Assembly: GCA_023460395.1 (NCBI GenBank)
Contig: JAEWQB010000023.1
Coordinates: 1-17,813, forward strand
Length of the DNA: 17,813 bases
Reading direction: 5' to 3'
Origin: Pseudomonadota bacterium
GTDB taxonomy: Bacteria; Desulfobacterota; Desulfovibrionia; Desulfovibrionales; Desulfovibrionaceae
The translations under genes and the position numbers were made by a program. The notes beneath the pieces were generated by a model, which did not search any database, was not told the DNA's origin, and was given only the letters and a program-made list of their open reading frames with translations. Positions 6,828-14,054 of this stretch are shown piece by piece (the stretch's first letter is position 1; every line of letters begins with the position of its first letter).

Positions 6828-7673
6828 TTAGATAGCTCTGGTACGCGCTTCTTCAATATACAAGTCAAACAGACGGGCCGCCACAGGACCGGGCTTGCCG
6901 GAACCAACAGCCACGCCGTCAATTTCCACCACCGGGCAGACAAAGGCCGTGGCGGCGGTGATGAAGGCCTCTGCGGCCTGCTGTGCTTCCTCAATGGTGA
7001 ACGCACGTTCCACGACTTCCAATCCACGTTCAGCAGCCAGCGCAATTACCGCCTTGCGGGTAATACCATGCAAAATGGCATTGGACAGGTTGCGGGTGAC
7101 AATCTTCCCGTCCTTGGTGACAATATAGGCATTGCAGGAGCTGCCTTCCGTCACAAAGCCATCTTCCACCAGCCATGCGTCGTCTTTGCCTGCTGCCTTG
7201 GCAGCCATCTTAGCCAAGGAAGGCGCAAGCAACTGCACGGTTTTAATATCGCGGCGGCCCCACCGGATATCCGGGTGGGAAATGACAGACTGGGGCGCTC
7301 TGGGTGCCAGCAAATCTTTTTTCTGCGGGAACATCACCAGCGTGGGCGTGGCATTTTTGGGGAACATGAAATCACGGTCCGCCGCGCCACGGGTAATCTG
7401 CAGGTAAATGCCGCCCTGCTCCATGTCGTTGCGCTTGATGAGTTCGCGGTGAATAGCCAAGAGTTCCTCACGCGTGCAGGGGGCCTTCATTTGCAATTCG
7501 CCGAGGGAACGCTCCAGACGCGCCATATGCCCCTCAAACTCCAGCAACTTTCCGTCCAGCACGGCGGTGACTTCATACACGGCATCAGCAAACACGAAAC
7601 CACGGTCAAAAATAGAAACAGTGGCTTCTTCTTCCGGCACGTAAGCGCCATTCACATATACTATACGGCTCAT
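6828..7673 (-). CDS. D-amino acid aminotransferase (fold-type IV PLP enzyme)
   Basis: 281 residues, the length of bacterial DAT (D-alanine aminotransferase). It interconverts D-amino acids and 2-oxoglutarate with keto acids and D-glutamate. The N-terminal VNGAYVP...IFDRGFVFADAVYEV (7-35) is diagnostic, with Y33 near the position of the active-site tyrosine. The PLP lysine is K144 in GRRDIKTVQLL (K145 in Bacillus DAT), E176 in VTEGSSCNAY contacts the PLP nitrogen, and ILHGITRKAV binds phosphate. In the carboxylate-binding loop R100 is kept but the His two residues later is Phe (RDF), a natural variant. Start at 7673 is set by AAGGA 7 nt upstream; the longer frame to 7892 runs into dgcA. It lies 49 bp after dgcA, probably the same transcript. 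A related branched-chain or other D-amino acid specificity is possible. Confidence 0.88.
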   Translation of the reverse strand: MSRIVYVNGAYVPEEEATVSIFDRGFVFADAVYEVTAVLDGKLLEFEGHMARLERSLGELQMKAPCTREELLAIHRELIKRNDMEQGGIYLQITRGAADRDFMFPKNATPTLVMFPQKKDLLAPRAPQSVISHPDIRWGRRDIKTVQLLAPSLAKMAAKAAGKDDAWLVEDGFVTEGSSCNAYIVTKDGKIVTRNLSNAILHGITRKAVIALAAERGLEVVERAFTIEEAQQAAEAFITAATAFVCPVVEIDGVAVGSGKPGPVAARLFDLYIEEARTRAI

Positions 7674-7722
7674 AATAGTCCTTCTTTCGGGCGATTCCGC
7701 CGGAGGGCGGAGCATGTGCGGG

Positions 7723-8688
7723 TTACCCCCACAGTTCCGGTGCCGGAGGGTGGACGCACCCGGCATCATAATCAAGTCCGTGTTCCCTATCCCGCGCCAG
7801 CAGCAAGGGACCGTCAAGATCCGCCACATCCGCACCCCGTGCCACCAGCACGGCGGGGGCCATGGCGAGGGACGAGCCCACCATACAACCAACCATAATC
7901 CGGTACCCGGCTGCCTCGGCTTCTTTTCGCAACGCGATCGCCTCTGTCAGCCCGCCAGTCTTGTCCAGTTTTATGTTGATCATGTCATATTTGCCACGTA
8001 ATCCCGGCAGCGAGGCGCGGTCGTGGCACGATTCGTCGGCGCACACCGGCAGCACGCGGTCCATGCCCAGCAACGCGTCGTCCGCTCCTGCCGGAAAGGG
8101 CTGTTCCACCATCTCCACGCCAAGGCGCACCAACACCGGAGCCATATCTCTATAGACTTCCGGCGTCCATCCTTCGTTAGCATCAACGATAATACGCGCA
8201 CGGGGCGCACCATCGCGGACCGCCTCTATGCGGGCTATGTCCCCTTCTCCGCCCAGCTTCACCTTCAGTAACGGGCGGGTGGCATTGCGGGCGGCTTCCG
8301 TCCGCATGGCCTCCGGCAAGTCCAGTGATAGCGTATACGCGGTCACTTCCGGGGTAGGGGCCGAAAGCCCCGCCAACTGCCACGCGGGACGCCCTGTCAG
8401 TTTGGCTTCCAAATCCCACAATGCGCAATCCACAGCGTTGCGTGCCGCGCCGGGAGGCAGAAGGGTTTGCACCTCTGCGCGGGAAAACGGCACAGTAAGC
8501 CCTTCTATTTGTGCCATCACGCTCTCCACAGTTTCCCCGTAGCGTGCGTAAGGGACACATTCCCCGCGTCCCGTCTTGCCGTCTCGCGTTATCTCCACCC
8601 GCACCACCACCGCCTCTGTGCGGGAGCCGCGCGAGATAGTGAAGACTTTAGCGAGGGGAAACACGTCCCGGCTGACGGTTAAATGCAT
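7723..8688 (-). CDS. dgcA: Enolase-superfamily epimerase: N-acetyl-D-glutamate racemase DgcA-like / dipeptide epimerase
   Basis: 321 residues, muconate-lactonising subgroup of the enolase superfamily. General acid/base lysines are K142/K144 (LLKVKLGG) and K240 (INIKLDKTGG); Mg2+ ligands are D169 (VDANEGW), E195 (MVEQPF) and D218 (CADES). The barrel end has GCMVGSSLAMAPA and the D290-L-D292 pair (ADLDGPLLL) found in L-Ala-D/L-Glu epimerases, which grips the substrate amino side. By sequence alone it would be called dipeptide epimerase. The gene directly upstream is DUF1611 (DgcN), the partner described for the N-acetyl-D-glutamate racemase DgcA, so that role is preferred. Its start overlaps the dgcN end by 10 bp. 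Function assignment rests on context. Confidence 0.8.
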   Translation of the reverse strand: MHLTVSRDVFPLAKVFTISRGSRTEAVVVRVEITRDGKTGRGECVPYARYGETVESVMAQIEGLTVPFSRAEVQTLLPPGAARNAVDCALWDLEAKLTGRPAWQLAGLSAPTPEVTAYTLSLDLPEAMRTEAARNATRPLLKVKLGGEGDIARIEAVRDGAPRARIIVDANEGWTPEVYRDMAPVLVRLGVEMVEQPFPAGADDALLGMDRVLPVCADESCHDRASLPGLRGKYDMINIKLDKTGGLTEAIALRKEAEAAGYRIMVGCMVGSSLAMAPAVLVARGADVADLDGPLLLARDREHGLDYDAGCVHPPAPELWG

Positions 8689-9680
8689 GCCAGAGCCTCC
8701 ACCAAGCGGCCTACGCCCTGCCGGAAGGGATCTACAGTCGGCAGACCCATGCGTTTTTCCGTTTCGGCAAGATAGGTGAGGGCTTCCGCTTCGCTCATAT
8801 GTTGGGTATTCACAGAAATGCCCACAACCTTACACGCGGGGTTCACCACCTGCGCCAAGCGCAGGGCCACATCACGCAGGTCTTCCAACGAAGGCAGGGT
8901 GTAGTCGGGCAGTCCGCGCATATGCGCACGGGTAGGTTCGTGGCACAGCACCAGCGCATCTGGTTGTCCGCCGTGCACAAGGGCCATGGTTACGCCGGAA
9001 TAGGAAGCGTGAAACAGGCTGCCCTGCCCTTCGATCAGATCCCAGTGGTCGGCGTCATTATTTGGCGTGAGCGCTTCCACAGCACCTGCCATAAAGTCCG
9101 CCACCACGGCATCCAGCGGCACGCCGCTGCCTTCAACAAGAATACCGGTCTGGCCCGTGGCCCGGAAGTCTGCCTTCATGCCACGCTTTTCCATCTCGCG
9201 ATGCAAGGCAAGCGCCGTGTACATTTTTCCCACGGAGCAATCGGTGCCCACTGCCAGACAACGCTTGCCTGTGCGCTTTTTGCCGCTGGCTACGGGGTAC
9301 TTTACGGGGGGAAGGCGCACATCGTGAAGGGTGCGACCAGCACGGGCTGCGGCTTCCACCAGATCAGGCTCGTCACGCAGCAGATTGTGCAAGCCGGAAG
9401 CTACGTCCATGCCTGCATTCAGCGCATCAATAAGCACGCTTTTCCAACTCTGAGAGATAATGCCACCACGGTTGACCACGCCGATAACCAGCGTTTTTGC
9501 TCCGGCAGCCGCAGCTTCCTGAATGGTCAAATCCTTCACGCCCATGTCAGCCTTGCAGCCTTCCATGCGGAACTGCCCGGTCACAGTGGAGGGCCGCCAG
9601 TCTAAAATTCCCTGTGCCATCTTGGCTGCAAGGGCGTCGGGGGCGTCTCCGAGGAACAGAAGATACGGCGCTTCAATCAT
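8679..9680 (-). CDS. dgcN: DUF1611 protein, D-glutamate N-acetyltransferase DgcN-like
   Basis: 333 residues, normal for DUF1611. The N-terminal half (LGDAPDALAAKMAQGILDWR, then LVIGVVNRGG) is a Rossmann-like domain. The C-terminal half has a P-loop-like nucleotide or CoA site, AVGTDCSVGKMYTALAL (about 157-173), then FRATGQTGIL, NNDADHWDLIEGQGSLFHA (split) and CHEPTR. In marine bacteria DgcN acetylates D-glutamate. Older annotations call the family EBNA-1 nuclear-protein-like or deacetylase. Start at 9680 follows GGAG with an 8-nt spacing; an in-frame upstream extension to 9839 carries a hydrophobic stretch but no ribosome site. First gene of dgcN-dgcA-dat. Confidence 0.82.
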   Translation of the reverse strand: MIEAPYLLFLGDAPDALAAKMAQGILDWRPSTVTGQFRMEGCKADMGVKDLTIQEAAAAGAKTLVIGVVNRGGIISQSWKSVLIDALNAGMDVASGLHNLLRDEPDLVEAAARAGRTLHDVRLPPVKYPVASGKKRTGKRCLAVGTDCSVGKMYTALALHREMEKRGMKADFRATGQTGILVEGSGVPLDAVVADFMAGAVEALTPNNDADHWDLIEGQGSLFHASYSGVTMALVHGGQPDALVLCHEPTRAHMRGLPDYTLPSLEDLRDVALRLAQVVNPACKVVGISVNTQHMSEAEALTYLAETEKRMGLPTVDPFRQGVGRLVEALACI

Positions 9681-9775
9681 GGGTCTGTCTCCGTGGGTAT
9701 GCGTCCGGTGGCGCGCTGCGGAACGTATGCGGTCCTGCTCCCGCCGTGCGACCAACTCCGGTGCGGCTAAAATTA

Positions 9776-9805
9776 ATAACAAATATGTAAAAAATGTCCT
9801 TACAA
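9776..9805 (-). promoter_or_regulatory. Candidate promoter for dgcN-dgcA-dat
   Basis: On the minus strand TTGTAA (9805-9800), an 18-nt spacer and TGTTAT (9781-9776), embedded in A+T-rich DNA about 95 bp upstream of dgcN. Each box matches four of six consensus positions. Other pairings are possible. Confidence 0.3.
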
Positions 9806-10260
9806 CCCCATTCTTGCCCATTTTTACGAATTTTGACAATATTTGAATCAGGCAAATTACCTACACATTTTTATGGAAAATTGCAGGAAAAATCAGCAGA
9901 CCCGGCCTACTCTGAGCATGTTGCCATGTTTGCCAGCCAGCTCATTCAGCTTATGTCACCGCCATATTCCCTACAAAGGGCGTGTGCGGCTCACTCCCAC
10001 GGCAAGGGCTATTTGCACCCACCCGCAAGAAATTCCCTCAAATTAGCCTATCCATTTTGCAGGGTTCGCCACTGACTCCAGCCACATTACGAAAAAAGCG
10101 CGTACCACGGGCGTTCGTTTTTACAAAAACCGATGACTTAGGAAAGGTGGCATTGCGCCATCCTGCGAAGCCAAAGGGGAACTGCGAGCAAAGCCGGTCC
10201 CCCTCCACAGCACGCACCCCACCTTAGGATTATATAGTGCATTTTCAAGAAACAGGCGAT

Positions 10261-10289
10261 TTGCTTTTTTTCTGCGTAGAGATTACACT
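10261..10289 (+). promoter_or_regulatory. Candidate promoter of the Fic antitoxin-toxin operon
   Basis: TTGCTT (10261-10266), a 17-nt T-rich spacer and TACACT (10284-10289). The expected start of transcription (about 7 nt past the -10) falls on the antitoxin ATG at 10296. There is no Shine-Dalgarno before that ATG, so the transcript may be leaderless. Confidence 0.4.
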
Positions 10290-10295
10290 TTGAGT

Positions 10296-10532
10296 ATGGA
10301 CACTCCGCAGACCTATACATTCATAAGACGGAAACGCACCAAAACTACGGTGGAAGTGCAAATGCTCCGCCTCAGACAGGCCAAGGCTTCCTTGGAAATT
10401 GAAGGGTTATACCTCACTGCTGACGAGATTGCCGTGTTTGAAGAGTGCATACGCAAAGCTTGCTCATTTGAAGAGCGTACCGCGCGGCTAAAAGCGCGCT
10501 TCCCTCATTATGATCAATCGCTACGCACATAG
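10296..10532 (+). CDS. Fic antitoxin (class I, VbhA/FicA-like)
   Basis: 78 residues. The key feature is ASLEIEGLYLT: S32-x-x-x-E36-G37 matches the inhibitory helix motif [S/T]xxxE[G/N] of Fic antitoxins. Its glutamate pushes into the Fic active site and blocks productive ATP binding. The following TADEIAVFEECIRKACSFEER helix (about 41-61, split) resembles the rest of the small three-helix antitoxins. It is encoded immediately before a Fic-domain gene, as in VbhA-VbhT. ATG 10296 is used; a TTG two codons upstream is the alternative, and neither has a ribosome site. The end overlaps the toxin start by 23 bp, coupling their translation. Confidence 0.88.
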   Translation: MDTPQTYTFIRRKRTKTTVEVQMLRLRQAKASLEIEGLYLTADEIAVFEECIRKACSFEERTARLKARFPHYDQSLRT

Positions 10533-11097
10533 AGACGAGTATACCTACCCGAACTCCTCCGTGTTGCGAAATAAGGCGGGGCACTTGACCCAAGAGGCGC
10601 TCGATCAATTTGAGCGCCTTTCTGTTACCAATCGTATGATTGAGGGTCTTCCAGAAGGAAATTTCGACTACCCCCACCTTAAAGCTATCCATTGGCACCT
10701 GTTTCAGGATGTCTACGACTGGGCAGGGAAAGAGAGAAATGTTTCTATATCTAAAGGGGGAAGTCTCTTTGCAATCCCCTGCTTTATTGGCGAAAACGTG
10801 ACAGCAATTCTCAACAGCCTAACAACTGAAGACCGTCTGCGGACGGTCACTGCTAAGCAATTCGTAGAACAAATGGCATACTACGCCATTGAATTGAACG
10901 TCGCCCACCCTTTTCGCGAAGGTAATGGTCGCGCCATACGCTCTTTTATTTCTTTACTCGCCCAAAATGCTGGATACGGAATTAGTGAAGAGATGCTTAA
11001 GGAGGGGTGGCTGAAAGCATGTATACAAGGCATGTCGGACAATGGCCTTTGCATGCAGAACACCTTGGCCCAAGCTTTGGTAATTTTTGAAGACTAG
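10510..11097 (+). CDS. Fic-domain toxin (AMP-transferase)
   Basis: 195 residues. The Fic active-site loop is complete: HPFREGNGRAIR at 133-144 fits HxFx[D/E]GNGRxxR, with H133 as the base and the acidic residue for Mg2+. N-terminal DEYTYPNSSVLRNKAGHL (9-26) and the LKAIHWHLFQDVYDWAGKER segment (57-76), followed by GGSLFA at 83-88 (flap region), are typical of class I Fic toxins such as VbhT and FicT. Those AMPylate targets such as DNA gyrase/topoisomerase IV; the target here is not visible. No inhibitory motif occurs in the toxin itself, consistent with control by the separate antitoxin. The frame is visibly A+T-richer than the genes around it, suggesting acquisition by transfer. Confidence 0.93.
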   Translation: MINRYAHRDEYTYPNSSVLRNKAGHLTQEALDQFERLSVTNRMIEGLPEGNFDYPHLKAIHWHLFQDVYDWAGKERNVSISKGGSLFAIPCFIGENVTAILNSLTTEDRLRTVTAKQFVEQMAYYAIELNVAHPFREGNGRAIRSFISLLAQNAGYGISEEMLKEGWLKACIQGMSDNGLCMQNTLAQALVIFED

Positions 11098-11214
11098 CCA
11101 GCCAGCAAACCCATCCGTTAAGCTATCCATTCTGCTCCACCTCGCATACCAGCGTGTATTGACTAAGTGGTACACAGTTTTTTCAGCAGGTGCGTCCCCG
11201 CCATTTGCAAAACA

Positions 11215-11269
11215 CCTCCGTACCTCCATTCCTCCGTGCCCCGGTTCCCCGTGCCTCCTTACTTCCGTG
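11215..11269 (+). repeat. Degenerate 8-nt tandem repeat (consensus CCTCCGTN)
   Basis: Seven consecutive units of 7-8 nt: CCTCCGTA, CCTCCATT, CCTCCGTG, CCCCGGTT, CCCCGTG, CCTCCTTA, CTTCCGTG. It is pyrimidine-rich on the plus strand. It lies in the gap between the Fic toxin (ends 11097) and sahR, just upstream of the sahR promoter; no coding use is apparent. Confidence 0.7.
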
Positions 11270-11285
11270 GCTCATAATCCCATGG

Positions 11286-11314
11286 TTGACTATATTCATA
11301 TTGGACGATAGATC
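11286..11314 (+). promoter_or_regulatory. Candidate promoter for sahR-ahcY
   Basis: TTGACT (11286-11291), a 17-nt spacer and TAGATC (11309-11314). The -35 is good and the -10 weak. The spacer is A+T-rich. The putative SahR operator follows at once, so a bound repressor would cover the start site. Confidence 0.5.
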
Positions 11315-11316
11315 TA

Positions 11317-11334
11317 TATCAACTTTTCTTGATA
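11317..11334. promoter_or_regulatory. Putative SahR operator (inverted repeat)
   Basis: TATCAA-CTTTTC-TTGATA, a perfect 6-bp inverted repeat with a 6-nt centre, and a further matching pair at 11315/11336. It lies 48 bp before the sahR start and just downstream of the -10, a normal place for an ArsR-family repressor site. Autoregulation of sahR-ahcY by SahR is known for this family; that this repeat is the site is inference. Confidence 0.6.
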
Positions 11335-11382
11335 CATTGGTCGCGCAAATCAAGCAAAGCGGAAACAGCACAGGAGCATATC

Positions 11383-12306
11383 ATGACCACGGCACTTTCT
11401 CGCATCAAGGCTCTCGCGGATGAAACCCGCGTGCGGCTCATGCATGTGCTCAACAGATTTGAACTTAGCGTGAACGAACTCGTTGCTATTTTGGAAATGG
11501 GGCAGTCGCGCGTATCGCGGCACCTAAAAATACTCACCAGCGCGGGGCTGCTTGATTCCCGGCGCGACGGTCTGTGGGTGTTTTACTCCGCTCCGCAGGA
11601 AGGGCCGGGGCGTGCTTTCATAGACGCTGTCATTCCCTTCATCGCTGAAGACCCCGCCTTGGCTGCGGATGTGGACATGGCGGAAAAAATTATTGAAGAG
11701 CGCGCCCGCAAGACCAAGCAATTTTTCAACTCCATCGCCGAAGACTGGGACCGCCTGAACCGCGACGTCATTGGCGAATTTGACCTGCCCGGAGCCATCA
11801 TCGACCACATGCCCCGCTGCAAGGTAGCCCTAGATCTTGGTTGCGGCACAGGCTCCCTGCTGGAACGCATGCTGGAAAAAGCGCTCACCGTCATCGGTGT
11901 GGACGGCTCTCCGCGCATGCTGGAACTGGCCCGCCGCCGTTTGTCGGAAAGAGCCGATCAGGTATCCCTGCGCATAGGAGAGCTGGAGCATTTACCCCTG
12001 CGCGATGGTGAGGCCGACTTCGCCGCCGTGAGCATGGTGCTGCACCACCTGTCACACCCCGGTGAGGCGCTTAAGGAAATCCGCAGGGTACTCCGCCCCG
12101 GAGGATTGCTGGCGCTGGCTGACTTTGACCGGCACGAAAACGAAAAAATGCGCTCAGACTACGGTGACCGCTGGCTAGGATTTGACATGACCACTCTGGC
12201 CATCACTCTGTCTGAGGCTGGTTTTTCTCTTTCTTCCAGCACGGTTCACCCCGTGGAACGCGGTCTTTCCATCCATCTTGTCATTGCAAAAAATACTCAA
12301 CCATAA
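11383..12306 (+). CDS. sahR: SahR: ArsR-type repressor fused to a methyltransferase-like SAH-sensing domain
   Basis: 307 residues. Residues 1-75 form an ArsR winged helix (LADETRVRLMHVL; recognition helix in GQSRVSRHLKILTSAGLL, 40-57; wing RRDGLWVFYS). A helical linker leads to a class I SAM-dependent methyltransferase fold (about 115-300) with motif I VALDLGCGTGSLLERM (148-163), the acidic residue after strand 2 (IGVDGSPRMLELA) and post-motif LRPGGLLALADFDRHE. SahR proteins of this architecture bind S-adenosylhomocysteine and repress ahcY and other methyl-cycle genes. The ATG at 11383 has AGGAG 6-7 nt upstream; the longer frame from 11329 would begin inside the operator. ahcY follows after 18 bp, so they are cotranscribed. 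Confidence 0.9.
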   Translation: MTTALSRIKALADETRVRLMHVLNRFELSVNELVAILEMGQSRVSRHLKILTSAGLLDSRRDGLWVFYSAPQEGPGRAFIDAVIPFIAEDPALAADVDMAEKIIEERARKTKQFFNSIAEDWDRLNRDVIGEFDLPGAIIDHMPRCKVALDLGCGTGSLLERMLEKALTVIGVDGSPRMLELARRRLSERADQVSLRIGELEHLPLRDGEADFAAVSMVLHHLSHPGEALKEIRRVLRPGGLLALADFDRHENEKMRSDYGDRWLGFDMTTLAITLSEAGFSLSSSTVHPVERGLSIHLVIAKNTQP

Positions 12307-12324
12307 CATATTCTGGAGGCCTTC

Positions 12325-13764
12325 ATGACAGACGCAACCCGCGCCATTCCCTTGGATTTTTCTCTCGAAAACAAAGTGCGCGACATTGCCGAAGCGGATT
12401 TCGGCTATAAGGAAATGCAGCTTTCTGAACTGGAGATGCCCGGCCTTATGGCTACCATTGCCAAGTATGGTCCGCAAAAGCCCCTCAAGGGTCTTAAGAT
12501 CATGGGGTCGCTGCACATGACCATTCAGACTGCCATGCTTATCAAAACCCTCTACGAATTGGGAGCCGACCTGCGGTGGGCGTCTTGTAATATTTTTTCC
12601 ACGCAGGACCACGCGGCAGCCGCGATTGCTGACTCCGGCATGGCAAAGGTGTTCGCATGGAAGGGGGAAAGTCTGGAAGAATACTGGTGGTGCACTGAAA
12701 TGGCCCTGACGTGGCCCGACGGTTCTGGTCCTGACCTGATCGTGGACGATGGCGGCGACGCAACCATGATGGTGCACAAGGGCGTGGAAGTGGAAAAAAA
12801 TCCCGACCTGCTCACCAAGCACTACGAGAACAAAGAATTCAGCATTTTCATGGATCGCCTTGCTCTCTCGCATCAAACCAATCCCGGCAAGTGGACCCGC
12901 ATTGCCGCGAAAATTAAAGGCGTTTCCGAAGAAACCACCACAGGCGTTCACCGTCTGTACCATATGGAAAAGGAAGGCGCCTTGCTCTTCCCTGCCATCA
13001 ACGTGAACGACTCTGTGACAAAATCCAAATTTGACAACCTCTACGGTTGCCGTGAATCACTCGTAGACGGCATCAAACGCGCCACCGACGTGATGGTCGC
13101 AGGCAAGCGCGTGGTTGTGCTGGGCTACGGCGATGTGGGCAAAGGCTGCGCACAGTCCATGCGCGGCATGGGCGCACGCGTGCTCATCACCGAAATTGAC
13201 CCCATTTGCGCCCTGCAAGCCGCCATGGAAGGCTACGAAGTGGTCACAATGGACGATGTGGTGGGTGAAGCCGATATCTTCGTCACCGCGACCGGCAATT
13301 TCAACGTCATAACCCGCACGCATATGGAGCGGATGAAGAACGAAGCCATCGTTTGCAACATCGGGCACTTCGACAATGAAATCGAAATGTCCTACCTAGA
13401 AAACAACGCCAAGTGCCACAAAGTAAACATCAAACCACAAGTGGATAAGTGGACGTTGGAATCGGGCCGGTCCATTATCGTCCTCGCTGAAGGGCGTTTG
13501 GTAAATCTCGGTTGTGCCACCGGACACCCCTCGTTTGTTATGTCCAACTCCTTCACCAATCAGGCGCTGGCTCAAATAGAACTCGCCACCAACCCTGATC
13601 TGGAAAACAAGGTCTACACCCTGCCCAAAAAGCTGGACGAAGAAGTGGCCCGTCTGCACCTTGACCGCCTCGGCGCAAAGCTGACCACGCTGAGCAAAGA
13701 ACAGGCAGACTATCTGGACGTACCAGTGGAAGGCCCGTACAAGGCTCACCACTACCGCTACTAG
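12325..13764 (+). CDS. ahcY: Adenosylhomocysteinase (S-adenosylhomocysteine hydrolase)
   Basis: 479 residues, the size of bacterial AhcY with the internal ~40-residue insertion. It reversibly splits SAH into adenosine and homocysteine, removing the product inhibitor of methyltransferases, in the cytoplasm as an NAD-bound tetramer. Seen: GSLHMTIQTAMLI (61-73), CNIFSTQDHAAAAIA (88-102), DDGGD, SEETTTGVHRLY, NVNDSVTKSKFDNLYGCRES with K233 and D237 equivalent to human K186/D190, the NAD site GYGDVGKG (267-274), GHFDNEI, and the C-terminal YKAHHYRY whose lysine reaches the neighbouring NAD. Ribosome site TGGAGG precedes the ATG. No riboswitch fits in the 18-bp gap from sahR, so control is probably via SahR. 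A terminator follows. Confidence 0.97.
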   Translation: MTDATRAIPLDFSLENKVRDIAEADFGYKEMQLSELEMPGLMATIAKYGPQKPLKGLKIMGSLHMTIQTAMLIKTLYELGADLRWASCNIFSTQDHAAAAIADSGMAKVFAWKGESLEEYWWCTEMALTWPDGSGPDLIVDDGGDATMMVHKGVEVEKNPDLLTKHYENKEFSIFMDRLALSHQTNPGKWTRIAAKIKGVSEETTTGVHRLYHMEKEGALLFPAINVNDSVTKSKFDNLYGCRESLVDGIKRATDVMVAGKRVVVLGYGDVGKGCAQSMRGMGARVLITEIDPICALQAAMEGYEVVTMDDVVGEADIFVTATGNFNVITRTHMERMKNEAIVCNIGHFDNEIEMSYLENNAKCHKVNIKPQVDKWTLESGRSIIVLAEGRLVNLGCATGHPSFVMSNSFTNQALAQIELATNPDLENKVYTLPKKLDEEVARLHLDRLGAKLTTLSKEQADYLDVPVEGPYKAHHYRY

Positions 13765-13782
13765 ACCCTACCCCAAATGCAC

Positions 13783-13812
13783 AGGCCGCCTTTCCGATTT
13801 GGAAGGCGGCCT
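13783..13812 (+). terminator. Rho-independent terminator of sahR-ahcY
   Basis: AGGCCGCC (13783-13790) pairs with GGCGGCCT (13805-13812), extended by TTCC/GGAA with one bulged T and a 5-nt loop. It is followed by TATTGTATTTG. It starts 19 nt after the ahcY stop. The remainder of the gap to 14054 shows no convincing gene. Confidence 0.8.
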
Positions 13813-14054
13813 TATTGTATTTGCGCGGGGCAGCGGAGAAAACCCTACGGGGAAAAGGGTTCTCTCTCCCCCAAAAACTCCCGTGCGGGTTCAGACAGAA
13901 ACGCGCCGCACGCACAGAGCACACCGGACACACCACGCTCGACAAGCCCACCGGTTCACTGGCGCACCATATTCGACATGCTCACTGGCACTAGTACGGA
14001 TATGTCTGGGCAACGCCGGCGGCTTGCGCGCAAGGACAACCTGTACAATGCAAA

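Larger units (their letters stand above)
9681..10295. other. Non-coding stretch of about 600 bp between dgcN and the Fic module
   Basis: No credible gene on either strand: the small frames here lack ribosome sites and conserved composition. The left part (9681-9850) is A+T-rich and should hold the dgc promoter. The centre has a weak hairpin (about 10175-10197, GGGGA paired with TCCCC). The right end holds the fic promoter. An 18-nt segment at 10043-10060 resembles one at 11118-11135 on the other side of fic (15 of 18 identical). Confidence 0.6.

Noticed and set aside
6819..7898. Long plus-strand open frame (359 codons) opposite the D-amino acid aminotransferase gene
   Set aside because: It is antisense to a gene with a full set of catalytic motifs, has no ribosome site and its product is low in recognisable motifs. 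It is a by-product of codon bias.
8799..9605. Plus-strand open frame of 268 codons opposite dgcN
   Set aside because: Antisense to dgcN, with His/Gln-rich composition typical of a shadow frame.
9681..9839. N-terminal extension of DgcN containing a hydrophobic, signal-like segment
   Set aside because: The frame is open, but the ribosome site is at 9680 and the DUF1611 domain starts there; DgcN is a cytoplasmic enzyme. The hydrophobic run comes from A+T-rich promoter DNA.
12307..12324. SAH riboswitch before ahcY
   Set aside because: The gap is 18 bp and fully occupied by the ribosome site; far too short.
12175..12963. Minus-strand open frame of 262 codons across the sahR end and ahcY
   Set aside because: Shadow of ahcY, which is unmistakable on the plus strand. 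No ribosome site or family resemblance.
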